From contig DATEZA010000323.1 of the NCBI GenBank assembly GCA_035255945.1, forward strand, positions 1 to 29,427: a stretch of DNA of 29,427 nt. Direction: 5' to 3'. The DNA is from JAJPHC01 sp035255945. Its GTDB lineage: Bacteria; Acidobacteriota; Thermoanaerobaculia; Gp7-AA8. Under the pieces are notes generated by a model, which worked only from the letters and a program-made list of their open reading frames with translations, was not told the origin of the DNA and did no database searches. Each line of letters starts with the position of its first letter. Position 1 is the stretch's first letter. A program made the translations under genes and the position numbers. Below, in pieces: positions 22,823 to 29,427 of this stretch.

Positions 22823-23902
22823 ATGAAGCACCTCCCCCTCTGCATCGCCCTTCTTCTTTCTACGGCCACGCTCGCGGCGCAGCCCGTCGTCAGCGCGTTC
22901 GGCGACTCCATCACGTGGGGCTACAACCTCACCGATCCGCCGACCGAGTCGTGGCCGGCAATCGTCGCGAAGGCGCGCGGATGGGCGCTCGTGAATACCG
23001 CGGCGCAGGGCACGCAGGCGGAAGACGAGGGACAGGCGGTGACCGTTTTCCGGCAAACCATCACGCCATCCAGCAAGAGCCTGCTTCTCTCCGGCTACAA
23101 CGACATGCGGATGTGGGGCACCAATGACGACGGCCTCGCCACGTACGAAGGCACGCTGCGCGCGATGCTCGTCTGGCTCGGCACACCGGCAACGCGGAAG
23201 ATCACCGCGCAATCGCCGATGATCATGACGTGGCCGTACGAGGCCTGGCACCTGCTGAACACATCGCTCTATCCGGAGGACCTCGGCATCTTCACGACGG
23301 ACAAAAGCGGCACGGCATCCACCACTGCCTCCCTCGTTTACGGAACGACGATCTACGTCACATCGATGAAGCTAGGTTCCGGCGGGGGCTCGTTCACGGT
23401 GAGCGTCGACGACACCGACTTCGGGACGTTCTCCTGCAACGGCGCGCGCATGACGAACAACGGCACGGCGTACGCTCCGTTCGTCGTCCGCATCCCGAAT
23501 CTGCGCGACGGCCTTCACGCCGTCGCGATCCGCGCGGCGTCACCCGGCCCGATCTATCTCCTGGCGATCTCCGGCAACGGAGGATTGTCGAACGACGGCG
23601 CGGAAGTGTGGGTCGGGAATTGTCTGTCGATGAAGACCTACGACTTCAACGGCTCGGCGACAGCAGTCCGCAGATACAACGACGTCATCGACAAGGTCGT
23701 TCGCGAGCTGCGGAGCGACGGCTTCAACATCGGCTTCGCGGACGTGTCGGCGTCTTACCGTCCGGCCACGATGGTGAGCGCGGACAACGTGCATCCGAAC
23801 AAGGCCGGCCATCGCGCGATCGCCCAGGCGTTTCTGCAGGCGATGAAAGCGGCGCGGCATCCGGACGATCATCCGAAACCGTCAGTAAGCGATACGCCGT
23901 GA
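22823..23902 (+). CDS. Secreted SGNH/GDSL-family hydrolase
   Basis: A 359-residue exported esterase-type protein. The signal peptide is KHLPLCIALLLSTATLAAQ. The SGNH blocks are FGDSITWGYN (nucleophile Ser), the SGYNDMRMWG segment (block III GxND with oxyanion Asn) and DNVHPNKAGH (catalytic Asp and His), giving a complete triad. Between blocks III and V a ~120-residue beta-rich insert (GGGSFTVSVDDTDFGTFSCN) may be a carbohydrate-binding-like or lid module. Likely deacetylates or cleaves esters of polysaccharides or lipids outside the cytoplasm. The start at 22823 gives the clean signal peptide; TTG or ATG codons upstream would prefix it with seven residues. The 3' end overlaps the convergent acetyltransferase gene by 21 bp. 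Confidence 0.85.
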   Translation: MKHLPLCIALLLSTATLAAQPVVSAFGDSITWGYNLTDPPTESWPAIVAKARGWALVNTAAQGTQAEDEGQAVTVFRQTITPSSKSLLLSGYNDMRMWGTNDDGLATYEGTLRAMLVWLGTPATRKITAQSPMIMTWPYEAWHLLNTSLYPEDLGIFTTDKSGTASTTASLVYGTTIYVTSMKLGSGGGSFTVSVDDTDFGTFSCNGARMTNNGTAYAPFVVRIPNLRDGLHAVAIRAASPGPIYLLAISGNGGLSNDGAEVWVGNCLSMKTYDFNGSATAVRRYNDVIDKVVRELRSDGFNIGFADVSASYRPATMVSADNVHPNKAGHRAIAQAFLQAMKAARHPDDHPKPSVSDTP

Positions 23903-26575
23903 CGGAGGCCGCGGCACCACCGCTTCGACGCGAATCCGCGCATCGACGGCGATCGCGCCGCGCGGCAGCACCTTCAGCGGATTGATGTCCAGGTCGCGGA
24001 TCTCGGGACAGAGCCGCAGCAGCTCCGACAATCGCAGGATCACATCCTTCAACGATGCGACATCGCACGCCGGCGCGCCGCGGAAACCCTGCAGCAATTT
24101 CGACCAGCGCACTTCATCGATCATGTCCTCGACATCGACATCGTTCAGCGGATGGATGCGGAACGACACGTCATTCATCAGCTCGACCAGTGTCCCGCCC
24201 GCGCCATACGCCACCACATGCCCGAACGTCGGATCCTCGGTTGCACCGAGCATCACCTCCACGCCGCCGTCGATCATCCGCTGCACGAGCACGCCCGACA
24301 TGCGCTCCTGCAATCGCTCCTCGAGCGCTTCGTACGCCACGCGCACTTCGTGCTCGTCCTGCACATTGAGGATCACCGCGCCGGCGTCCGATTTGTGCAG
24401 GAGTGTCGCGCCGACCGCTTTCAGCACGACCGGAAATCCGATGCGCATCGCCGTCTGCACCGCGTCGTAGACCGTCGCCGCGTAATCCATCGGCGCGGCC
24501 GGGATCTTCGCCGCTTCGAGCAGCGACTGCACATCGAGCGGGCCGAGCCAGCCGCCGCCCGCGGCGAGCTTGCGCTGCACGACCTCGCGCATCACCGGCA
24601 CGTCGACGTCTTCGAAGCGCACGCCGCTGCCGATCGGACGGCGGCGCCATTCGGCGTAATTCGTCGCGCGTGCGAGTGCGGCGACGGCGCGCTCGGGGAA
24701 CGGGAATGCGGGCACCGGATCGAGTGAGGTGACCACGCCCTGTGTGCCCATGAATGTCGCGACGATGGTTTTGCCCTTCGCCTCCGCCGCGCATTCGCGA
24801 ATCGCGGCCGCGACATCGCGCGCGTTTTCGGGCAGCACCGGAATGTAGATGACGATGATCGAATCGACCTCGGGATCGCCCGCCAGCAGCTTCAGCGTAC
24901 GGCGGTAATCGTTCGCCGAGGCCGACGCGATCATGTCGATCGGATTGCCGACGCTCGCCGTCGCCGGCAGGTACTCGCGCATCTTCGCGGCGAGCTCCGG
25001 CGCGATCGGCATCAGCTCCAGGCCGCGCGTCTCGCACGCGTCGGCGGCGAGGATTCCGGGACCGCCGGCATTCGTGACGATCGCCACGCGGCGCCCGAGG
25101 GGCAGTTGCTGATTCGCGAGCACGGCGGCGATGTCGAACATCTCTTCCAGAGTGTCGGTGCGGATGATGCCCGCCTGCTTGAACAGATCGCGCACGATCG
25201 CATCCGACTCCGCGAGCGCGCCGGTGTGCGACATCGCCGCACGCGCGCCCGCTTTCGAGCGTCCCGACTTCACCGCGACGATCGGCTTGCGGCGCGCCAC
25301 GCGCCGCGCGATCTCGCCGAATTTCCGCGGATTTCCGAAGCTCTCGAGGTAGAGCAGCATCACGTCGGTGTTCGGATCTTCCGACCAGTACTGAATGAGA
25401 TCGTTGCCCGACACGTCGGCTTTGTTGCCGACGGAGATGAACGTCGAGAAGCCGACGCCGATCGAGCGCGCGTAATCGAGAATCGCCAGCCCGAGTGCGC
25501 CCGACTGGCTCGACATCGCGACGTTGCCGGCCGGCGGAAAGATCGACGTGAACGTCGCATGCATGTGCACGTTCGGATCGGTGTTGATCACGCCCATGCA
25601 GTTCGGGCCGACCATGCGCATGCCGGCCTCGCGCACTTTTTCGAGCAGACGCTGTTCGGTCGCGCGCCCCTTCTCGCCCGTCTCCGCGAAGCCCGCGGTG
25701 ATCACCACGACCGCTGCGACTTTCTTCCTGATGCAGTCATCGATGACGTCTTCGACATCGGCGGCCGGCACTGCGATGACCGCGAGGTCGACCTGTCCAG
25801 GCACGTCGCTCACATTCGGGAACGACGGCACACCGTCGATCTCCTTCGCCAGCGGATTGATCGCGTACAGCTCGCCCTTGAATCCGGTCTGCGAAAGGTT
25901 GTGCAGGACTTCGGCGCCGAGGTTGCCGCGGCGGCGACTCGCACCAACGACTGCGATCGATTCGGGATGGAAGATCGGACGCATCGATGCGTACGCCGCC
26001 TTCTGCGCGCGCTCCGCCGACTTCGTCTCGTACTCGCTCGTCGCCTCGATGGAGAACGCCACGTGCACCGTTCCCTCGGCCGATTTGCTGCGCGGCGCGA
26101 AGCCGGAGAGGAGGAAGACGTCGAGCATCTTCCGATTCGTCGGCAGCACTTCGGCGATGAACGTGTCGATGCTCTTCGTGCGCGCGACTTGCGCGAGCTT
26201 GTTCAGCAGATGCGTGCCGATGCCGCAGCCCTGCGCGGTGTCGGCGATGGTGAACGCGACCTCGGCGAGCTTCGGGTTGCGCCGCACGCGGAAGAAATGC
26301 GCGATGCCGATGATCTCGCCGCCGAGCTCACCGACGATGCCGAAATCGTCGTCGTAGTCGACGTCCGCAGGCGAGTCGCGCAATGCGGCGTCGGGCGTGC
26401 GCACGTCGAAGAAGCGCGAGTGCAACGAATCCGCCGAGAGCCCGCGAAAGAGCGCGAGCAGCGCGTCGCGATCGGAGCGGCGCACGGGCCGGATGTGCAG
26501 CGTGCGGCCGTTGCGGAGGACGACGTCGGATTGGAAGTGGGCGGGGTAGTCGATGGTTGGGTCGATGATGGACAT
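23882..26575 (-). CDS. Pat-type GNAT/acyl-CoA synthetase (NDP-forming-like) fusion
   Basis: An 897-residue multidomain protein. Residues ~20-165 are a GNAT domain (QGCGIGTHLLNKLAQVA, ~115-131). Residues ~200-300 are a CoA-binding Rossmann domain (IFHPESIAVVGASRRRGNLG). Next is a succinyl-CoA-ligase-like flavodoxin region (GPNCMGVINTDPNVHMHATF, SSQSGALGLAILDYARSIGV, MSHTGALAESDAIVRDLF). The C-terminus (~660-880) is an ATP-grasp domain (FPVVLKAVGATLLHKSDAGA, GAGGTLVELMNDVSFRIHPL). Such proteins are lysine acetyltransferases that inactivate acetyl-CoA synthetase; the ACD-like part senses acetyl-CoA or is degenerate. GNAT-first order is known in actinobacterial and other Pat proteins. I start at 26575: the 20-residue longer version is translated from the intergenic repeat at 26587-26685. 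Confidence 0.88.
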   Translation of the reverse strand: MSIIDPTIDYPAHFQSDVVLRNGRTLHIRPVRRSDRDALLALFRGLSADSLHSRFFDVRTPDAALRDSPADVDYDDDFGIVGELGGEIIGIAHFFRVRRNPKLAEVAFTIADTAQGCGIGTHLLNKLAQVARTKSIDTFIAEVLPTNRKMLDVFLLSGFAPRSKSAEGTVHVAFSIEATSEYETKSAERAQKAAYASMRPIFHPESIAVVGASRRRGNLGAEVLHNLSQTGFKGELYAINPLAKEIDGVPSFPNVSDVPGQVDLAVIAVPAADVEDVIDDCIRKKVAAVVVITAGFAETGEKGRATEQRLLEKVREAGMRMVGPNCMGVINTDPNVHMHATFTSIFPPAGNVAMSSQSGALGLAILDYARSIGVGFSTFISVGNKADVSGNDLIQYWSEDPNTDVMLLYLESFGNPRKFGEIARRVARRKPIVAVKSGRSKAGARAAMSHTGALAESDAIVRDLFKQAGIIRTDTLEEMFDIAAVLANQQLPLGRRVAIVTNAGGPGILAADACETRGLELMPIAPELAAKMREYLPATASVGNPIDMIASASANDYRRTLKLLAGDPEVDSIIVIYIPVLPENARDVAAAIRECAAEAKGKTIVATFMGTQGVVTSLDPVPAFPFPERAVAALARATNYAEWRRRPIGSGVRFEDVDVPVMREVVQRKLAAGGGWLGPLDVQSLLEAAKIPAAPMDYAATVYDAVQTAMRIGFPVVLKAVGATLLHKSDAGAVILNVQDEHEVRVAYEALEERLQERMSGVLVQRMIDGGVEVMLGATEDPTFGHVVAYGAGGTLVELMNDVSFRIHPLNDVDVEDMIDEVRWSKLLQGFRGAPACDVASLKDVILRLSELLRLCPEIRDLDINPLKVLPRGAIAVDARIRVEAVVPRPPSRRIAY

Positions 26576-26586
26576 TTCAGTTCCTG

Positions 26587-26685
26587 GTGTCATGCCGAGC
26601 GAAGTCGAGGCATCTGCTTCCGACGGAGCGATCATCGTGCTTCGGCAGGGGATTCCTCGACCGTCTTCGCGGCTCGGAATGACAC
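26587..26685. repeat. Imperfect inverted repeat, diverged copy of the 16256 family
   Basis: GTGTCATGCCGAGCGAAGTC at the left and its near-complement ending GGCTCGGAATGACAC at the right form a long imperfect stem with a ~40-nt centre. It lies between two minus-strand genes, just upstream of the acetyltransferase start, so it sits in that gene's leader. Confidence 0.8.
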
Positions 26686-26692
26686 GCGTGCA

Positions 26693-27064
26693 TCACGGAG
26701 CCACGGACTTCGCGCCCGACAATTCCGAATACAACTTCTGCAGCTGGTCGTTCGAGAAACTGTCCCAGCCGTTGCAGATGTCGTGGATCTCGGTCTGCAC
26801 GTCGCACGCGATCGGGCGCTCGTGCACCTGCTGCTCGGCGAGCTGCCAGTCGTTCGCGATCTGCTCGAGCTGGCCGCGCGTCAGGGCGGGACGCTTGCGC
26901 ACGATCCAGTCGAACTTCTGGCGCAGCTCGCCGTCGCTGTACTGACGGAAGCCGCTGCAGAAGATGCCGCGCTCCGCGGCCACCCGGCAGATCGAGTTTT
27001 CTTCGTCGGTCAGCTTCACCAGTTCGGAGCGGATGGCGGTGATCAATTCTTCGCGACTCGGCAT
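26693..27064 (-). CDS. Hypothetical protein with four cysteines
   Basis: A 123-residue soluble protein, family not recognised. It is mostly helical (SREELITAIRSELVKLTDEE; LTRGQLEQIANDWQLAEQQV; SFSNDQLQKLYSELSGA). Cys occurs in ENSICRVAAERGIFCSGF and ERPIACDVQTEIHDICNGW; paired spacing could bind a metal, but that is a guess. GGAGG six bases before the ATG at 27064 supports the start. It is divergently transcribed from the radical-SAM-like gene with 119 bp between the starts. Confidence 0.7.
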   Translation of the reverse strand: MPSREELITAIRSELVKLTDEENSICRVAAERGIFCSGFRQYSDGELRQKFDWIVRKRPALTRGQLEQIANDWQLAEQQVHERPIACDVQTEIHDICNGWDSFSNDQLQKLYSELSGAKSVAP

Positions 27065-27132
27065 GACGGCCTCCGTTTCTCACATGATCGAGTGCGCACG
27101 ATCACGCCGCCGTACGGGCACTCACATCGACA

Positions 27133-27148
27133 TGTGCGCGCGATCACA
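27133..27148. promoter_or_regulatory. CRP/FNR-family-like site between divergent genes
   Basis: TGTGC-GCGCGA-TCACA matches the CRP consensus TGTGA-N6-TCACA at nine of ten arm positions and lies within a larger CATGTG/CACATG dyad (27131-27150). It stands 36 bp upstream of the radical-SAM gene start and 69 bp upstream of the divergent gene start. A second such dyad is at 29087-29100. Confidence 0.4.
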
Positions 27149-27183
27149 TGGTGAGTTGCGCGCCGCGGGCGTCCAATGAGCTC

Positions 27184-28386
27184 ATGTTCACGCCCGTCGA
27201 GCTCGAGATCGAACTGTTCTGCCGCGGCATGCGCATCGACTCCGCCACCGGCCGCCGCATCACCCGCACCCGCGCGGGTCTCGGGTCAGGACTGGAGATC
27301 GTCATCCCCGCCGCGCCGAAAGACATCTGGATGAATGTCCCGGTGATGGAGAAATTCGCCCACGAATCGCCGTTCCAACTGCACGACGGATTCGTCGTCG
27401 ACGATCGCAGCGGCTCGGTCTATCACATCGAGATTCCACGCGAGCCGGAGTGGTATTCGTACAAGACGACCTCCGGCGTGGAGATGTCGCGTATCGGCGT
27501 GCTCCAGGGCAACTACCTCGGCATCTACGTCTCCGCGCGCTGTCTGTACTGGGCGAACAACATCTCCGGCGCGTGCAAGTTCTGCACGACCGGCAAGAAC
27601 GTCGGCAGCGCGGAGGAATCGCGCAAGCGGATTGCGGATGTCGTCGAGACCGCGCTCGCCGCACGCGACGAATCGGGCTCCATCTTCACGCACTTCAACA
27701 CCGGCTATCACTACGAAGACCAGGACGATCGCGAATCGATGCACGGCCTGCGCATGTGCGAGCCGTACGTGCGCGCGGTGCGCGAACAGGTCGGGGGATT
27801 CATCGGCGTGCAGGCGGTGCCGGTGCCGAAGCGCAAGTTCTACGAGTACGACGAATTGATCGATGCAGGCGCCGATCACTTCTCGTTCTGCTACGAATTC
27901 GAAGATCCCGAAACGTTCGCCCGGCTCTGTCCCGGCAAGCACAAGACCCTCGGACAGCACGCGTTCTTCGACGCGATGGAGTACACCGCGAAGAAGCTCG
28001 GACGCGGACGGGTGTCGGGCGAGATCATCGCCGGACCGGAACCGATCGAGTCGACGAAGCGCGGCATCGATCGCATCGTCAATGCCGGCGCATTTCCGAC
28101 CGTCTGCATCTTCCGGCCGACGATCGGCAGCGAGATGGAGCACGAGCCGCCGCCCGATCCGGAAGCGATGAAGGAAGTCTTTGCGTACCTCCACCAGTCG
28201 TGCCGCCGCGCCGGATTGCCGGTCGGCATCCTGCCGATCGAAGTGTCGCTCGTCGTGCAGCCGGAAGAAGCGGCGGGCCTCGTGAACGAGGGATTCACCT
28301 GGTACGCCGCGAAGAACTGGACGCTGCGTCAGCTCGCGAAACCGTACATCGCGTGGAAGCGCAAACCGGCCAGGCTTACGGCTTGA
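27184..28386 (+). CDS. Radical-SAM-like protein with CX10CX2C cluster motif
   Basis: A 400-residue protein. Residues 120-134 read CLYWANNISGACKFC, i.e. Cys120-x10-Cys131-x2-Cys134, a candidate site-differentiated 4Fe-4S motif. It is preceded by GVLQGNYLGIYVSAR and followed by TTGKNVGSAEESRKRIADVV; FTHFNTGYHYEDQD, GFIGVQAVPVPKR, SGEIIAGPEPIE and FPTVCIFRPTIGSEME follow as TIM-barrel strands, as in radical SAM enzymes. The canonical motif is CX3CX2C; longer first spacings occur in some families (Elp3 has CX9CX2C). An N-terminal ~100-residue region (FTPVELEIELFCRGMRIDSA) is unrecognised. Substrate unknown. The start ATG at 27184 is chosen over 27148 because the latter lies inside the regulatory dyad; neither has a clear ribosome site. 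The 3' end overlaps the convergent gene by 11 bp. Confidence 0.75.
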   Translation: MFTPVELEIELFCRGMRIDSATGRRITRTRAGLGSGLEIVIPAAPKDIWMNVPVMEKFAHESPFQLHDGFVVDDRSGSVYHIEIPREPEWYSYKTTSGVEMSRIGVLQGNYLGIYVSARCLYWANNISGACKFCTTGKNVGSAEESRKRIADVVETALAARDESGSIFTHFNTGYHYEDQDDRESMHGLRMCEPYVRAVREQVGGFIGVQAVPVPKRKFYEYDELIDAGADHFSFCYEFEDPETFARLCPGKHKTLGQHAFFDAMEYTAKKLGRGRVSGEIIAGPEPIESTKRGIDRIVNAGAFPTVCIFRPTIGSEMEHEPPPDPEAMKEVFAYLHQSCRRAGLPVGILPIEVSLVVQPEEAAGLVNEGFTWYAAKNWTLRQLAKPYIAWKRKPARLTA

Positions 28387-29020
28387 CCTGAATGTTTCCG
28401 CTCCCCTGCGCAAGATCTTCGAGCGCGTACGACACGAGCGGGAAGCTGTGACAGTCGATCACCGACGAATGACTGGACGGGATTCCCGCGTCATCGGTCC
28501 GTTCGGCGTCAGTGGCGATCCACGTCAGGCCTACGCCCGGATCGAACTCCAGCTCCGCGTCGCTCGCCGTCCACTTCGGGTTGCCCGAGTGATACTGGCC
28601 CCACGTGTAGCGATCGGCCGCGGCGTTCTTGCCCTCGCCGCCGTCTTCCACGGTCAGGACCATCTGCCGGCCGACGAAAGCGCTGATGTTCGAATCGGTG
28701 ACCAGTCCGGAAAGCGCCGCACGATTGCCGTCGATGCGCAGGCAGTCGACGTCGACGCGCAGCGATACCGTCGTCATCGTCATTCCGACATCGCCCGAGC
28801 CGTCGTCATCGACGTTCTGATCCGGAATGGTGACCGGCCCCGAAAACTTGATCTCACCCGAGGTGGCGCCGCCCGTGCTGACACGAGCGTTGAATTCGAT
28901 GTTGCGAGTGCCGTCGTCGGTGACGACATGGAATCCGCCGGAGGCGCTCTGCGCCATTGCAAACGGCGCCACGAGCCACGTCGCGAGCACAAGTGTGCAG
29001 AAACGGAATTGCGCGTTCAT
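28376..29020 (-). CDS. Small exported hypothetical protein
   Basis: A 214-residue protein with a signal peptide (FCTLVLATWLVAPFAMAQ). The mature part begins SASGGFHVVTDDGTRNIEFN and is beta-strand rich, with FSGPVTIPDQNVDDDGSGDV, RVDVDCLRIDGNRAALSGLV and QMVLTVEDGGEGKNAAADRY. Two Cys may form a disulfide. The order of strands (a 'released gas/response' of the type GRQMVLTVEDGGEG) recalls proteins often annotated as post-secretory beta-barrel-like hypotheticals of Acidobacteriota and Actinobacteria, but no family can be named. AGGAGG six bases before the ATG at 29020 supports the start. A CRP-like dyad lies ~67 bp upstream. Confidence 0.75.
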   Translation of the reverse strand: MNAQFRFCTLVLATWLVAPFAMAQSASGGFHVVTDDGTRNIEFNARVSTGGATSGEIKFSGPVTIPDQNVDDDGSGDVGMTMTTVSLRVDVDCLRIDGNRAALSGLVTDSNISAFVGRQMVLTVEDGGEGKNAAADRYTWGQYHSGNPKWTASDAELEFDPGVGLTWIATDAERTDDAGIPSSHSSVIDCHSFPLVSYALEDLAQGSGNIQVKP

Positions 29021-29086
29021 GGAAACCTCCTGAGTGCTGAAGTCCGGGGGTATGTCATTGTTTAGGTCCGCCCATTACTTCTTCCC

Positions 29087-29100
29087 GTGACGCGCGTCAC
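29087..29100. promoter_or_regulatory. Perfect 14-bp palindrome, CRP/FNR-like
   Basis: GTGACGCGCGTCAC, flanked by C and A, fits TGTGA-N6-TCACA at nine of ten positions and is fully self-complementary. It covers the stop codon of the small DUF6335-like gene and stands 67 bp upstream of the exported-protein start, a position suited to an activator of the latter. Confidence 0.4.
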
Positions 29101-29294
29101 ATTTCGCTACTTCTTTCCTCGTAATCGTCGGCGCTGGCCGGATCGAGCTCCCATCGATGTAGATCGCGCTCGCGCTCTTTCTCGCCGAAGCGGAGGATCT
29201 CGTCCTCGCCGTAGCTGATGCCGAGCGCTGCGCTGAAGTCGTCGACGACGTTCTGATCGGGAGTCATCAGATCCTCTTCCTCATCGATCAACAT
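29097..29294 (-). CDS. DUF6335-like small acidic protein
   Basis: A 65-residue protein strongly rich in Asp and Glu. The core ALGISYGEDEILRFGEKERE and RDLHRWELDPASADDYEER match the DUF6335 pattern found in cyanobacteria and Acidobacteriota, whose function is unknown. No signal peptide or membrane segment. The ATG at 29294 has GGGAGA upstream at good spacing. It precedes the exported-protein gene on the same strand by 76 bp, with a CRP-like palindrome across its stop codon. Confidence 0.72.
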   Translation of the reverse strand: MLIDEEEDLMTPDQNVVDDFSAALGISYGEDEILRFGEKERERDLHRWELDPASADDYEERSSEM

Positions 29295-29334
29295 CGGATC
29301 TCCCTCAATGATCGCGCTTCATCAAGGTAGCCTG

Positions 29335-29394
29335 GTGTAGGACAAGCTCTCAGCTTGTCCTCCTCCACGGACAAGCTGAGAGCTTGTCGTACAC
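29335..29394. repeat. Long inverted repeat, GACAAGCTGAGAGCTTGTC family
   Basis: GTGTAGGACAAGCTCTCAGC onward at the left pairs with the right arm ending AGCTTGTCGTACAC; the centre is TCCTCCAC. One mismatch separates the arms. Same family as 22042-22100. The last 33 bases of the window after it show nothing recognisable. Confidence 0.9.
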
Positions 29395-29427
29395 CGATCC
29401 GACGTGCGGATCGACGTGCGCCGCGTC

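Noticed and set aside
25106..27154. A 682-codon plus-strand frame opposite the acetyltransferase fusion
   Set aside because: Antisense shadow with the same compositional bias; it crosses an intergenic repeat and another gene.

Overview
The window is a high-GC bacterial chromosome segment. It most likely comes from an uncultured member of the Acidobacteriota, which is an inference. The support is an Oar-like TonB-dependent receptor with a carboxypeptidase-regulatory N-terminal domain, a DUF2911 lipoprotein-type gene, a DUF6335-like small protein, dense genes with ATGA/GTGA/TAATG overlaps, and several families of palindromic intergenic repeats. No rRNA, tRNA, CRISPR array, transposase or integrase was recognised.

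Positions 1-3525 (minus strand) hold a tightly coupled lipid-type operon: classical SDR reductase, KAS III-fold enzyme, alpha/beta hydrolase, then a truncated acyl-CoA synthetase. The gene classes parallel the oleABCD beta-lactone/olefin pathway, but the KAS III-like enzyme has lost the His and Asn of its catalytic triad and the other members differ from true Ole proteins. Upstream lies a 918-residue outer-membrane receptor preceded by a TetR-type palindrome.

Positions 6480-11533 are an accessory island. It holds a HicB/HicA toxin-antitoxin pair, an ArsR regulator with an AHSA1/SRPBCC protein, a NACHT-family NTPase resembling antiphage STAND proteins, and probable gene remnants. Two ~186-bp imperfect palindromes bounded by GCCTAAC/GTTAGGC-type ends sit at the 3' ends of hicA and of the NACHT gene. 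They look like integron attC sites, each oriented with its own gene.

Positions 11534-20493 are mostly housekeeping and stress genes: a DUF2911/TPR protein, a Spy-like lipoprotein, a V4R-like protein, a persulfide dioxygenase with two rhodanese domains, a cyclic-nucleotide-binding DUF1003 membrane protein, a marR-clc-GNAT operon, and a three-gene cluster of unknown function ending in a methyltransferase.

Positions 20533-29427 contain secreted proteins (IPT/TIG protein, SGNH esterase, a small exported protein), a Pat-type protein acetyltransferase/acyl-CoA-synthetase fusion, a radical-SAM-like protein with an unusual CX10CX2C motif, and an ADP-ribosylglycohydrolase pseudogene (22117-22777). 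The pseudogene's blocks are shuffled, one of them inverted. Palindromic repeats separate most transcription units.
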